Source of the DNA: Spirochaetaceae bacterium
GTDB lineage: Bacteria; Spirochaetota; Spirochaetia; WTKD01
Assembly (NCBI GenBank): GCA_011524535.1
Contig: WTKD01000001.1
Span: 23,089-87,088 of the forward strand
Direction of reading: 5' to 3'
DNA: 64,000 nucleotides
Shown here piece after piece: positions 35,264 through 44,459 of this stretch (its first letter is position 1; every line of letters starts with the position of its first letter). A program made the translations under genes and the position numbers. The notes beneath the pieces were generated by a model. The model searched no databases, was not told where the DNA came from, and saw nothing but the letters and a program-made list of their open reading frames with translations.

Positions 35264-35957
35264 ATCTCGAATATTTGTAGGGCAGGTACATCCTGCCTGC
35301 CTAGCAATTCATATGGGGCATGCTCGCTGTTTGTTTCACATGAGTAGCGTTCCTTCGGTCGTGTTTTCTCTTGCAAAAGAAAAAGACATCAGATTGGTTC
35401 CAACCGATTCAGAGACCCTCTACAAAATGGACAACAAATCCAGGCATTTCTTATTGGAATGTACTGTACCCACCGGGCTTCCTCTACAACAAGTAGATTT
35501 GCGTCGCACGAAGAGAATCGTTTTACTGGATCATATTGTGGACCCTCACAATATTGGAGCAATTTTCAGGACTGCGGCTGAATTTTCCATTGACCTCTTG
35601 CTTATACCAAAAAAACGTTCTGGAGGCATCACGCAAACTGTTTGTACGGTCTCAACGGGAGCGGTGTTTGTGCAACCATTTTCTTATGTGCAAGGTTCTA
35701 TACAATTGTTGAAATGGTTGGGAAAAGAGGGATTTACCATTGTTGGTACTGCGATGTCTGGACATAATATGCGTTCATATGCCTTCGATGAGCGAACGGT
35801 TCTTGTTTTGGGAAATGAAGGGAAGGGGATATCAGATTCAGTTTTGAAATACTGTCATCATACGGTGTCTATTCCAACCACCAACAAGGTTGATTCTTTG
35901 AACGTCTCGGTGGCCGCAGGAATATTCATGTATGGAATGTCAGCAAGCAGGGATTAA
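35223..35957 (+). CDS. TrmH/SpoU-family 2'-O-ribose RNA methyltransferase (RlmB-like)
   Basis: A 244-residue SPOUT methyltransferase. Motif 1 is [18 protein letters not shown] (about 100-117), motif 2 is [12 protein letters not shown] (about 195-206), and motif 3 is [18 protein letters not shown] (about 218-235), forming the knot that binds S-adenosylmethionine. An N-terminal ~90-residue substrate-binding part resembles that of RlmB, which modifies G2251 of 23S rRNA. The first ATG overlaps dnaJ by 41 bases; later ATGs around residues 31 and 40 are alternatives. The exact RNA target is uncertain. Confidence 0.88.
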   Translation: MKPSSQFPFQTSNKSRIFVGQVHPACLAIHMGHARCLFHMSSVPSVVFSLAKEKDIRLVPTDSETLYKMDNKSRHFLLECTVPTGLPLQQVDLRRTKRIVLLDHIVDPHNIGAIFRTAAEFSIDLLLIPKKRSGGITQTVCTVSTGAVFVQPFSYVQGSIQLLKWLGKEGFTIVGTAMSGHNMRSYAFDERTVLVLGNEGKGISDSVLKYCHHTVSIPTTNKVDSLNVSVAAGIFMYGMSASRD

Positions 35958-36146
35958 ATCTTGGTTTTGCGAAGCCAGATTTTGACAATGTTTCTGCTTT
36001 CTTGTTTTCAAAGATAGAGTCAAAAGTCTCGATATATTTGGATGAAAGGTAATTGCGCAACTAGAAACGCAAGGATTGCATGGTTGGTTTTAACTGGTCC
36101 GCGGGATGTCTCTTTTTCTATAAGAGGGCGTTACTCAAAGCTGTTC

Positions 36147-36920
36147 TCACACGGACACGTCAAAGAATTTTTCGCTGTTTAAGAAAACCTGCTCTGTGAA
36201 TTCCTCGAGGTCTTCGTTTCTTAACTTAGCGATGCTCTCTGCGGTGTCGATAAGGTATGCAGGACGGTTTCTCTTTCCATGCCTCTTAGATGGCGGTATG
36301 AATGGAGTTTCACTCTCAATAAGAATCCTTTCGATAGGCAAATTAGTCGCGGTTTCGTGGAGGTGGCGAGCATTTCTGTATGTGACGCTTCCAGCAAAAG
36401 AATACATAACATTTAAATCAAGAGTTTTTTTTGCGAACTCCCAGTTTTCTGAATAGCAATGAAAAACGACCCCGCGAGGAGGAATACGTTCTAGTAAAAT
36501 TTTTAGAATATCTTCACCTGCTTCGCGATTGTGTAAGACGACGGGAAGATCGAGTTCTCTCGCTATATCGAGTTGTTGCATGAATAGTTCAATTTGTTCA
36601 CGCTTGTTGCCGTATTTTCTGTAATAATCTAAGCCCGTTTCACCAATTGCGACAACACCTTTGCGGTTTGCGATATGCGCAAGTCTCTCTTGCCAATTTG
36701 GAGGCAGTTCTTCAACAGCTGAAGGAGAAATACCTACAGAATAGAATACCGATTTTTCAGATTGTAAGTCTTCAAAAGTTTTTTCAAAGGTATCAATGTT
36801 GCTGCATATAGTAACTATTGCATGAACATTGCTCTTTTTTGCCTCGCGAATAGCAATAAGCTGTTCTATTGGATCGTCGTCAATCAAACTTATATGTGCG
36901 TGTGTGTCAAATAGTCTCAT
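36147..36920 (-). CDS. tatD: TatD-family metal-dependent deoxyribonuclease
   Basis: A 257-residue TIM-barrel hydrolase. Metal ligands are visible in LFDTHAHIS (residues 3-11), IGETGLDYY (about 95-103), PVVLHNREA (about 130), VVFHCYSE (about 155) and LIESETPF (about 205), where the last Asp-containing motif of many family members reads ESETP. TatD proteins are 3'-5' exonucleases linked to DNA repair and fragment clearance. Length is normal. The gene stands alone on the - strand. Confidence 0.93.
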   Translation of the reverse strand: MRLFDTHAHISLIDDDPIEQLIAIREAKKSNVHAIVTICSNIDTFEKTFEDLQSEKSVFYSVGISPSAVEELPPNWQERLAHIANRKGVVAIGETGLDYYRKYGNKREQIELFMQQLDIARELDLPVVLHNREAGEDILKILLERIPPRGVVFHCYSENWEFAKKTLDLNVMYSFAGSVTYRNARHLHETATNLPIERILIESETPFIPPSKRHGKRNRPAYLIDTAESIAKLRNEDLEEFTEQVFLNSEKFFDVSV

Positions 36921-37240
36921 AACATTGTTATTCCATGTGTATGGCGTTTACTATGTTGTAAAGTATTCACTTTTTGCTATCGTTAGTAAAGAACATTTGC
37001 CAAGAAGAATGGCTAAAAATGTAAGAAAAAGCAAAATCCAGTATTATCTTGTACTGGTACGTATGAATATAGATTTACAAATTACAATAAACATTATTTT
37101 TAAAAAAGAAAAAGTGAATAATGAGAGAGGGTGATGACCATTCGATAAGAGAGAACAGGTGTTATGTGTAATTCTTGTCCGGCTTGATTTATTGACATAG
37201 AAATCTAATCGATGATATCCTTAATAGGAGCTGTAAGACG
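36921..37240. other. Intergenic stretch between tatD and the M23 gene
   Basis: About 320 bases, AT-rich. It holds a candidate promoter for the downstream M23 operon: TTGACA at 37192-37197 with TATCCT 18 bases later, a weak -10. A ribosome binding site AGGAG (37226-37230) precedes the GTG at 37241. I see no gene, tRNA or strong hairpin in the rest. Confidence 0.5.
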
Positions 37241-38224
37241 GTGCTTGAATCTAACAGAAATATCTTTCAAAAATTGAAATTTTGGTTCAAAGACCGCATT
37301 CTACTTAGATACACTATTATCCTTGTCCCCCACAGTGAACGCTCTCCATTCAAGTTCCAGCTCAGCGTCTTTTTTCTTCTATTACTACTTGCGCTGGTTG
37401 TTGGTGCTGGAATCGCGTTTTATGTAAGCTCGGCAAGATACGTAACCGTCTCTCAAGAGGCTAGCGTAGCGAAAGAGGACTTAGAACAGGTTGAAGCAAG
37501 TTTTTCTCAGTCTTTGGAGGGAATGAGTGATTTCGTGCAAAGTTCTGATTTGTTTTTCTCTACATTGTCTAGTATGTTGGACGAGGTGGGGGTGGAAAAC
37601 GAAGCTTCTTCATCACAGTTCTATGTTCCCCAGGTAAACGACTTTAATACGATAACACAGTTGCAGGAGGTGACAGCCAATGAGCCAATAGAGTTACTTA
37701 CCTTACGCTCTGTTGGTACAAAACTCCAAAAATCAATAACTCCTCTTGAGGAGCTAGGTCAACGCCTTGCTTCGCAGCAAGGATTACTCCAAACAATTCC
37801 AAATCATTGGCCCGTTGCGAACAATCATGGTCGAGTTACTATGGAGTTCGGACCGAATATCCATCCTATAACTGGACAATGGTACCTTCACAAAGGTTTT
37901 GACATTGCAGGGGTTCCAGGAGCGCGAATAGTGTCTTCTGCGGCCGGGAAAGTAGTGGAAATAGGTTATGATCCGGGTTATGGATTGAATATCTGGATCA
38001 AGCACAAGTATGGATTTAAAACACATTATTCCCATCTTTCGCGAATATTGGTAAAAGAAGGCGATGAAGTAGAACAAAATGAGGTCATTGGTCATTTGGG
38101 GAATACGGGAGTTTCTACTGGTCCACACTTAGATTTCCAAATCGTTATAGGAACAGATGTCGTTGACCCTGCTATGTTTCTACAAGTTTCCAACACGTTT
38201 CAACGCTGGTCTAGCAGTCAATAA
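37241..38224 (+). CDS. Membrane-anchored M23 (LytM) peptidase-like protein with altered HxH motif
   Basis: A 327-residue protein. One membrane helix (residues 44-66) is followed by a helical region and a C-terminal LytM domain (about 205-310). The domain has HKGFDIAG with the first zinc His and Asp, and THYSHLS. The last motif reads TGPHLDFQI, with Asp where almost all active M23 enzymes have the second His of HxH. Asp could still bind zinc, or the protein may be a non-catalytic regulator like EnvC. It overlaps the bactofilin start by one base. M23-bactofilin pairs shape the cell wall in other bacteria. Start GTG with AGGAG 10 bases upstream. Confidence 0.88.
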   Translation: MLESNRNIFQKLKFWFKDRILLRYTIILVPHSERSPFKFQLSVFFLLLLLALVVGAGIAFYVSSARYVTVSQEASVAKEDLEQVEASFSQSLEGMSDFVQSSDLFFSTLSSMLDEVGVENEASSSQFYVPQVNDFNTITQLQEVTANEPIELLTLRSVGTKLQKSITPLEELGQRLASQQGLLQTIPNHWPVANNHGRVTMEFGPNIHPITGQWYLHKGFDIAGVPGARIVSSAAGKVVEIGYDPGYGLNIWIKHKYGFKTHYSHLSRILVKEGDEVEQNEVIGHLGNTGVSTGPHLDFQIVIGTDVVDPAMFLQVSNTFQRWSSSQ

Positions 38225-38649
38225 TGTACACAGAACGAGAAGGAATAATTACTTCCTTGGTCGGAGCTGGCTCTCATTTTAAAGGGACGTTGGTTCTTTC
38301 GGGGATACTCCATGTAGATGGTTATTACACGGGGAACATCGAATCGGACGGACAGGTTATTATTGGACGATCTGCAAAAGTCGTCTGTGATGTAGTGGCA
38401 GCACGTGTTGTTGTGGGGGGGGAATTCCTTGGAACAATAACTGCAACCGAGAAGGTATTCATACTTGAGCACGCTGAAGTGAATGGGAGAATACATGCGC
38501 CTCGTTGTGTTGTTGAGTCGGGTGGGAAAATAAATGGCGAACTTTCAATCATGTCTATCAAACACCGTAAGACAAGCAATTATGTAGAATTTTTCATGAA
38601 ATCTAAGGATATAACCGATGCCAGTGGGGAAAGTACGAGCAAAATCTAG
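38224..38649 (+). CDS. Bactofilin (polymer-forming cytoskeletal protein)
   Basis: A 141-residue protein with the single bactofilin (DUF583) beta-helix, seen as repeating short strands: GTLVLSGILHVDGYYTGNIE, GQVIIGRSAKVVCDVVAARV and VNGRIHAPRCVVES. Flanking tails are short, as usual. Bactofilins polymerise without nucleotide into filaments that place peptidoglycan-modifying enzymes. The immediately upstream M23 gene is a typical partner. It overlaps the next gene by 32 bases. Confidence 0.93.
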   Translation: MYTEREGIITSLVGAGSHFKGTLVLSGILHVDGYYTGNIESDGQVIIGRSAKVVCDVVAARVVVGGEFLGTITATEKVFILEHAEVNGRIHAPRCVVESGGKINGELSIMSIKHRKTSNYVEFFMKSKDITDASGESTSKI

Positions 38650-39091
38650 CCAAACAACTTTCATTCACAAGGATTCTTCAAAAAAACAAGCTCCATTCCC
38701 GTTTGAGAAAATTGTGAACGATGGAAAATTGAATTCTATCTCTTCGAAAGGAGTGATCCAAGAAAAAGAATGGCCTGAGGGAGCATATACTCTTGAAGGT
38801 ATAGATCGTATAGCATCCCAGTTAAGGGCCTCTCCAACGCTATCAAATGCGCTTTCATTTCGAGAAGCTATCAGCGGTTTTTTACGGAATTTCTTGGCCG
38901 ATGCTATTACTATTGAACACCATTTATCTTCCAAACAAATGCATAAGAGAAAGAAATTCTCACTTATCGTGGAAATTCGGCAAGATACAGACTTGTTAGT
39001 GGCAGAAATGGAACAAAATCTTCGCTCTGAGTTCTCTTTTTTGGAGCGTTTAAATAAGATTAAGGGAATGTTGGTAGACCTTTTACGCTAG
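38618..39091 (+). CDS. YaaR family (DUF327) protein
   Basis: A 157-residue protein whose C-terminal half has the DUF327 pattern: NALSFREAISGFLRNFLADA, then KKFSLIVEIRQDTDLLV and ERLNKIKGMLVDLLR. The N-terminal ~50 residues are basic and poorly conserved. The family is of unknown function. Overlap with bactofilin and position after an M23 gene suggest a role connected with envelope shape, but this is only context. It ends 9 bases inside the convergent plsC. Confidence 0.82.
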   Translation: MPVGKVRAKSSQTTFIHKDSSKKQAPFPFEKIVNDGKLNSISSKGVIQEKEWPEGAYTLEGIDRIASQLRASPTLSNALSFREAISGFLRNFLADAITIEHHLSSKQMHKRKKFSLIVEIRQDTDLLVAEMEQNLRSEFSFLERLNKIKGMLVDLLR

Positions 39092-39868
39092 TCTTTTTGT
39101 TTTCGTTTCGGAGTCTAGCTTTTGTTTTGCTTGGTTGATTTCTTTTTCTAATTCTTCCAAAAATATGTTACATTCTTTCTTTTTTGTAGGTACGGTATGT
39201 AAGTCTATTGCTTGTGCGGTGTAATGGTTATCTGGATTTCTTTTGAGCAACCCTTTCAATTTTCCGATTGAACTTCCTCCAGTGATTGCGACCGACACGA
39301 TGGGAATACCAGGAAGGTGATTGATGAGCATTCTTATTGCACCTGTTTTAAAGGGAAGGATATTTTCTGTTCGAGATCTCGTGCCTTCTGGAAATACGAT
39401 AAAGCATGTTTTTTGAGAGAAGTTTGTCTTATTGGTCATACGCTGGATTTTTTTCTGAATGATTCTCATGTCTTCTCTGGAAGTTACTTCTCGATCTATT
39501 CCTGCCGATCGCTGTGAAGTGAGATAGGCTCGAGTAACTGGTGTTCTTGTTTTTAACGTGTTTTTTGCAATAAATCGTGGTCTGTGTGGCCAGAGTAGGA
39601 TCGTAAGCGCCACTATGTCGAGAAATGTTTGGTGGTTGGCAACCGCTATGAATGTATCGGGGAGTTTTTCTCTGTCGACCGAGAAGATGAGTTGTCCTTT
39701 CATGACCCCCAAGGCTTTGTATATCTCGAAATGAAGTTTTGCGTGCATGCACATCACTCTGTCACAAAAGGCGCGAGCAGCTCTGTTTGAAAATAAAAAT
39801 ATTGTTCCAATGATTAGATCTGTAAGAAGGTCAAAAGCACCTATGATAAAAAATACAATTAGGAGCAT
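39083..39868 (-). CDS. plsC: 1-acyl-sn-glycerol-3-phosphate acyltransferase (PlsC family)
   Basis: A 261-residue protein with an N-terminal membrane helix (residues 2-24). The acyltransferase motif is NHQTFLDI (NHx4D, about residues 77-84), with FIAKNTLKT following. The substrate motif is FPEGTRSR (about 159-166), then a proline-containing VVSVAI strand. PlsC adds the second acyl chain in phosphatidic acid synthesis at the inner membrane. The C-terminal tail is lysine-rich. On the - strand TACAAT (39879-39874) lies five bases before the ATG with no Shine-Dalgarno sequence, suggesting a leaderless message. Confidence 0.92.
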   Translation of the reverse strand: MLLIVFFIIGAFDLLTDLIIGTIFLFSNRAARAFCDRVMCMHAKLHFEIYKALGVMKGQLIFSVDREKLPDTFIAVANHQTFLDIVALTILLWPHRPRFIAKNTLKTRTPVTRAYLTSQRSAGIDREVTSREDMRIIQKKIQRMTNKTNFSQKTCFIVFPEGTRSRTENILPFKTGAIRMLINHLPGIPIVSVAITGGSSIGKLKGLLKRNPDNHYTAQAIDLHTVPTKKKECNIFLEELEKEINQAKQKLDSETKTKRLA

Positions 39869-39947
39869 GATGTATTGTATCCTGTAGTAGATAGAGCAGG
39901 TAGTGGGTTACGATTTTTTTGTATTCTCGATATAATTCGATAAGCCT

Positions 39948-41720
39948 ATGGACATGGTATCTGCAATTGAAGCAGCAGAAAAGTATGTAAGTGATGAACA
40001 TGAATTGACGTTTGCTGCAGAGGTATCTAGATTAATAGCGGAACGTTCTCCTGAATTAGCTGATCGATTTTACCAACCGCTGTCTTTTGGGACGGGTGGT
40101 CTTCGGGGAAAAATAGGTGGAGGAACCAACAGGATGAACCCTCTTGTGGTTGCTCGCACGACGCAGGCTATTGGAGAGTATCTTCAGAATTTTTATTCTA
40201 TTTTGCGTGTGAAGATTGCTATCTGTTACGATTATAGGCGGCATTCTCGTTATTTTTCAAAACTTGCATCATTCGTTTTGGCACGCATGGGTATAGAAGT
40301 ATTCCTGTTTTCATTTGCAAGGCCAACTCCTATGCTCTCTTTTGCGGTGCGTGAGAAAGAATGTCATGCCGGAATAATGATTACAGCCAGTCACAATCCC
40401 CCTGAATACAATGGATACAAGGTTTATTGGTCCGATGGGGCCCAGATTGTTTCGCCCCATGATTCGAATATTGAGAATATCATTACTTCTCTGCACGGAC
40501 CAATATTCAAAAAATCGGAAGTTTCTCTCAATCTTGATTATTTGTACAACGAAGTAGCAAGATATCACCGCTCTGGTCTTATCTCTTATTCAGATGACTC
40601 ACTAGACAAGCAATTTCTGGAATCTGTATTGTCTCAGCGGAGGCATAAGGATTTGTCTTTGTCTGAGGTTTCTATTGCTTATACTCCTTTGCATGGGGTT
40701 GGGATCACCGTAATTGATGATTTGGCAAAACAACTGAATATTGTTCTTGCAGTAGAGCCCCTTCAAGGTATCCCTGACGGTGAGTTTTCACACACAAAAA
40801 GCCCCAATCCAGAAGATCCCGTTTCTCTTGATCGAGTAACTGCTTTATGCAAAGAAAAGAGTTGTGATGTTTTGGTTGCAACCGATCCCGATGCCGACAG
40901 ACTTGGTACCGGTGTACGTAATGATGATACCATAATCCTTATCGATGGAAATCAGCTTGGTGCATTGATGATCGACTATTTGCTTGCTCAATCTTCTCCA
41001 AAAGAACAACCGTATGTAGTAGTCAATACCATAGTCACTAGCGATCTTCAATCAAGCATTATTAATTTTTATTCAGCTCAGCAGATACAAACATTGACCG
41101 GATTCAAACATATCGCAGAAGTTTTACGAGCCTTGAAGAAAAAAAATGAACTTGATCGTTTTCTTATGGGAACCGAAGAGAGCTATGGGTTTCTTATTGG
41201 AACTCATTCTTGGGATAAGGATGCTATAACCGCTATAGCGGTGTTTTCAGAAATGGTTGCATATTATGCTTCTCGAGGGTGTACTTTGATCGACAGACTC
41301 CACGAACTATATAAACAGCATGGGTATTTTTTGGAGCGTACGATATCGTTTGTCCATGAGGGAAGCGAAGGATTGGAGAGTATCAAAAATAATATGCAAA
41401 TGATTCGTAGCACGACAAGAAAGATGATTGGTACATACCCAGTAACACGCTGTATTGATTATTTGAAGCGATCTATCACGCATAGAGATGGGCGGGTTGA
41501 ACAATTCGAGGACACACCAGCGTCAAATGTATTGAAATGGTATTTGGATGGCTTTGGGTGGTTGTGTATTCGACCTTCTGGAACCGAACCCAAGATAAAA
41601 CTCTATTTTTCGTATCTAGATAAAGATTGTGTGGATGTAGCCGCTTCGCAAAAGAAGGCGATTCAAGCAATAGAAGAATTTAAACCCATAGTTTTGAAGG
41701 ATTTATCGATACATGCTTGA
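39948..41720 (+). CDS. Phosphoglucomutase / phosphomannomutase family enzyme
   Basis: A 590-residue alpha-D-phosphohexomutase of the longer class. The catalytic serine is in TASHNPPEYNGYK (about 145). The metal loop is ATDPDADRLG (about 305-314). The sugar-binding loop is GTEESYGFLIG (about 407-417) and the phosphate loop RPSGTEPKIKLYF (about 543-555). FGTGGLRGKIGGG near residue 48 matches long PGM2-type enzymes. It interconverts hexose 1- and 6-phosphates. A TATAAT (39931-39936) lies 11 bases before the ATG with no Shine-Dalgarno sequence. The exonuclease gene overlaps its end by 8 bases. Confidence 0.93.
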   Translation: MDMVSAIEAAEKYVSDEHELTFAAEVSRLIAERSPELADRFYQPLSFGTGGLRGKIGGGTNRMNPLVVARTTQAIGEYLQNFYSILRVKIAICYDYRRHSRYFSKLASFVLARMGIEVFLFSFARPTPMLSFAVREKECHAGIMITASHNPPEYNGYKVYWSDGAQIVSPHDSNIENIITSLHGPIFKKSEVSLNLDYLYNEVARYHRSGLISYSDDSLDKQFLESVLSQRRHKDLSLSEVSIAYTPLHGVGITVIDDLAKQLNIVLAVEPLQGIPDGEFSHTKSPNPEDPVSLDRVTALCKEKSCDVLVATDPDADRLGTGVRNDDTIILIDGNQLGALMIDYLLAQSSPKEQPYVVVNTIVTSDLQSSIINFYSAQQIQTLTGFKHIAEVLRALKKKNELDRFLMGTEESYGFLIGTHSWDKDAITAIAVFSEMVAYYASRGCTLIDRLHELYKQHGYFLERTISFVHEGSEGLESIKNNMQMIRSTTRKMIGTYPVTRCIDYLKRSITHRDGRVEQFEDTPASNVLKWYLDGFGWLCIRPSGTEPKIKLYFSYLDKDCVDVAASQKKAIQAIEEFKPIVLKDLSIHA

Positions 41721-42279
41721 TTCATCGGTGACCGAACACGAGTATACTGCATTCGATTTTGAGACAACGGGATTCGATTCAGAAGAAGATCGAGTTGTCG
41801 AATGTGGAGCGGTTAGATTTACCGTGGATGGACTGGTTAGTACGTTTCAGTCCCTGGTCAGCCCTGGAATCTCTATACCGAGCCAGGCAACCAGTGTCCA
41901 TGGGATCACCAACCAAGATGTTGCGAATGCCCCAGATGCAAAAACGGTATTTAGTAATTTTCTATCGTATATTGATGGAAGTATACTCATTGCGCATAAT
42001 GCAAGTTTTGATCTTGGCTTTTTGCGTGCATCCCTTTCACGAATCAATTATGTAGAGCCGCTCGATAATCTTGTATTGGATACTTTGTTTATTGCGCGAA
42101 AAGCATTCCCCAATCTAAAAAGTTATAAACTTTCTGATTTGCAAACTTCGTTGTTTTTAGAAAAAAAACAGTCCCATCGCGCCCTAGACGACGCCTATAC
42201 ATGTATGGAAGTATTTCTTGCGGGGGTCGAAAAAATGGGATATTTTGGGGCTCTGCCCATTAAAGAACTCACTGTCTAG
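41713..42279 (+). CDS. 3'-5' exonuclease, DnaQ/PolC-epsilon type (DEDDh)
   Basis: A 188-residue DEDD exonuclease. ExoI is AFDFETTGFDSEED (about residues 14-27). ExoII is LIAHNASFDLGFL (about 95-107). ExoIII is SHRALDDAYTCMEVF (about 155-169), giving the DEDDh set of catalytic residues. Stand-alone proteins of this size act in proofreading or RNA/DNA end trimming. It lacks any polymerase or other domain. Its start lies within the phosphoglucomutase gene, so translation is coupled. Confidence 0.92.
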   Translation: MLDSSVTEHEYTAFDFETTGFDSEEDRVVECGAVRFTVDGLVSTFQSLVSPGISIPSQATSVHGITNQDVANAPDAKTVFSNFLSYIDGSILIAHNASFDLGFLRASLSRINYVEPLDNLVLDTLFIARKAFPNLKSYKLSDLQTSLFLEKKQSHRALDDAYTCMEVFLAGVEKMGYFGALPIKELTV

Positions 42280-42280
42280 A

Positions 42281-44320
42281 CTAGGGCTTGGTTATGGAAA
42301 GTATGTGCATGGTTATGTATAAAATCAAGTACTGTTTAAGGGCTCGCTTGTTGGATATCTGATTAAAGACCTTGTCTTCCGATATTTGTTCAGACAAGTT
42401 GTTGATTCTTTCTAGGTTCAGAATTTTTTTGCTCTTTTTTCGAAATAGCTTTCGTATGGTATCTCTACATAACGAATTTACATCTTTTGTAAGATTGGTT
42501 CGTGCGGGCTCTGTACTGACCAAATTCCACAGTCTTAGATAATCCGCCAAGTTCTTTTGCGTAGCTTCTTCTGAGCCCATAAATTCTTGTAGTTCCGCAA
42601 TGATAGCTGCGGTTTCTGGTGAAATTGCCGGAGTTGCTTTCGGTTTTTCTACGAGGTTGTCATTGGTATCAAATGTTTCTTCCTTCAAAGAATTGTCTGA
42701 CTCTGCCAATGACATATTCGAAATTACTGATTTTGTAGAAGATGAACCACCAACGCCTTTTTTTGATCTGCCTTGCTCTTTTTTCAAAAAGCGTGCGAAT
42801 AGTTTTATTATCGATCGGATGATATAGCCGAGGAGAGGAATCATAATCCAAAATGGCAATGTCTTCTTTACGTTCTCATTCATTTTTTCATTATCTATTT
42901 CGCAAATACTAGAATACGATTGTAGCGTTTGTGTATGTTTTTCCAGGAGTTCTTCCAGCATTGCTTCCTGCTCGGATCCAATAAATTCTGGAAGATACTT
43001 TTTTGATTGTCCGATACTTTTATTGATGGTATTTGCATGCAGAAGTGTATATAGGCGAGGAAATTTTGACCGTAACCGTGCTTCCAATTCATATTCAAGG
43101 GCCTCGGGGTCACCTATAAATGGGTAATGTGTTCCTTCTTTGAGTGATTTTGAGTAACAATTGTGGTAATATTTTCTGAAATCTTTTCGCATTTCTCGCA
43201 ATTGTGGTATGTATATTTCCGGGAGAGAGAGTGTCAGCGCGTAGTATTCATTACCATCCAATCCATCAAAGGATATAATGTTCGGAAGTTCTTGCTGGGG
43301 GGTTCCCTTGGTAAATAGTTGAACCATAGAATGTAGTTCACCGGGGTTGCCTGGTGGTATAGTGTGTTCCTTTAATTTTTTTTCGTATGCATCTTGCATG
43401 TCCGTGAACGTAAATGCATAGGGTTCATTTGACAAAACATCTACCAGTATTTCTTCTTTTCTCTGTTCGGTTTCTTTTTGTACAGTGATCTCGCGATAAC
43501 TGAGGATTATTTCATAGGTTATAAGCAATGCCTGAAACTGCGCTTCAGCTCCTTGGTTTACAATAATACCACTACGTGAATCTTTTTCAACTACTGTTTT
43601 AATTGATTCCCATAGGGCTAGGGTCATTTCATCACCCTGTGTGATCCATTGAATTTCTTCCGTGGGGTTATTTTGAAATGCCTGCAGACGTTTTTTTAGA
43701 TCTAGATCCAGGTTTTCTCCGGGGGGATTTATCTGTTTTAGGATTTCATCGGTCAATTTCTGCTCAAGGATATATTTACTAATCTTAGACAGACATAGGG
43801 AAAGTAAATCCTTCCGTAGCAATTCACTGGAAACCATTATCTCATGTAAGTTATCTGAGAATTGCAATAAGATCAGCGAATCTTCTTTTCGCAATGAATG
43901 ATACTGATTTCGAAGTTCGTGGATTGGAATTTGCATGTGCAAATGCAGAGGAATGGTGGCCTTTAGAATTTGAGTGCTAGGAAAGGGAGCGTCGATATCA
44001 CTGCGTATACGTCTATACCAATGATTGGTTGCGGTAAGGTAATACCCCTTGTATTCGATTGTTATTATCTCATTTCTTGAGTTTCTTCTTATATCAAACT
44101 GATCATCTGCTACGAGATCCTCAATGATGCGTTCTATAGTCTCTTCAGTGTCAGTAAGCACCGCCGAAAACATAGGGCGTTCTGAATGGAATCTTTTAGC
44201 AAAGTCACATACGAGAGAGACAAACCTTTGATATGAGATCAACACCTCCTTGCTCTGCCAGGTTGACGCAAAAAGAAGTTTCAATATTTCGGTTTTTAAT
44301 TCTTGAATATCTTCGTTCAT
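42281..44320 (-). CDS. Large conserved spirochaete protein of unknown function
   Basis: A 679-residue protein, mostly helical. One possible membrane segment (FWIMIPLLGYIIRSIIKLF, about residues 478-496) is followed by a basic stretch (KKEQGRSKKG) and a serine-rich linker (about 510-555). The C-terminal ~120 residues form another helical region. The N-terminal ~470 residues have no motif I recognise. The layout suggests an inner-membrane protein with a large N-terminal cytoplasmic domain. I recall similarly sized unknown proteins in treponemes. It ends one base from the stop of the convergent exonuclease gene. Confidence 0.7.
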   Translation of the reverse strand: MNEDIQELKTEILKLLFASTWQSKEVLISYQRFVSLVCDFAKRFHSERPMFSAVLTDTEETIERIIEDLVADDQFDIRRNSRNEIITIEYKGYYLTATNHWYRRIRSDIDAPFPSTQILKATIPLHLHMQIPIHELRNQYHSLRKEDSLILLQFSDNLHEIMVSSELLRKDLLSLCLSKISKYILEQKLTDEILKQINPPGENLDLDLKKRLQAFQNNPTEEIQWITQGDEMTLALWESIKTVVEKDSRSGIIVNQGAEAQFQALLITYEIILSYREITVQKETEQRKEEILVDVLSNEPYAFTFTDMQDAYEKKLKEHTIPPGNPGELHSMVQLFTKGTPQQELPNIISFDGLDGNEYYALTLSLPEIYIPQLREMRKDFRKYYHNCYSKSLKEGTHYPFIGDPEALEYELEARLRSKFPRLYTLLHANTINKSIGQSKKYLPEFIGSEQEAMLEELLEKHTQTLQSYSSICEIDNEKMNENVKKTLPFWIMIPLLGYIIRSIIKLFARFLKKEQGRSKKGVGGSSSTKSVISNMSLAESDNSLKEETFDTNDNLVEKPKATPAISPETAAIIAELQEFMGSEEATQKNLADYLRLWNLVSTEPARTNLTKDVNSLCRDTIRKLFRKKSKKILNLERINNLSEQISEDKVFNQISNKRALKQYLILYITMHILSITKP

Positions 44321-44459
44321 GTCACATGCGATAAGTAATATATAGTGTAGATATAAGAAGAGATTTTTATCATTTTATACCATGTATTGCACAGCCCCAT
44401 ATGGCAATAATCGGCAGTTTGCCCTATAATATATATTACAGCATGCCTATGCGAAATGT

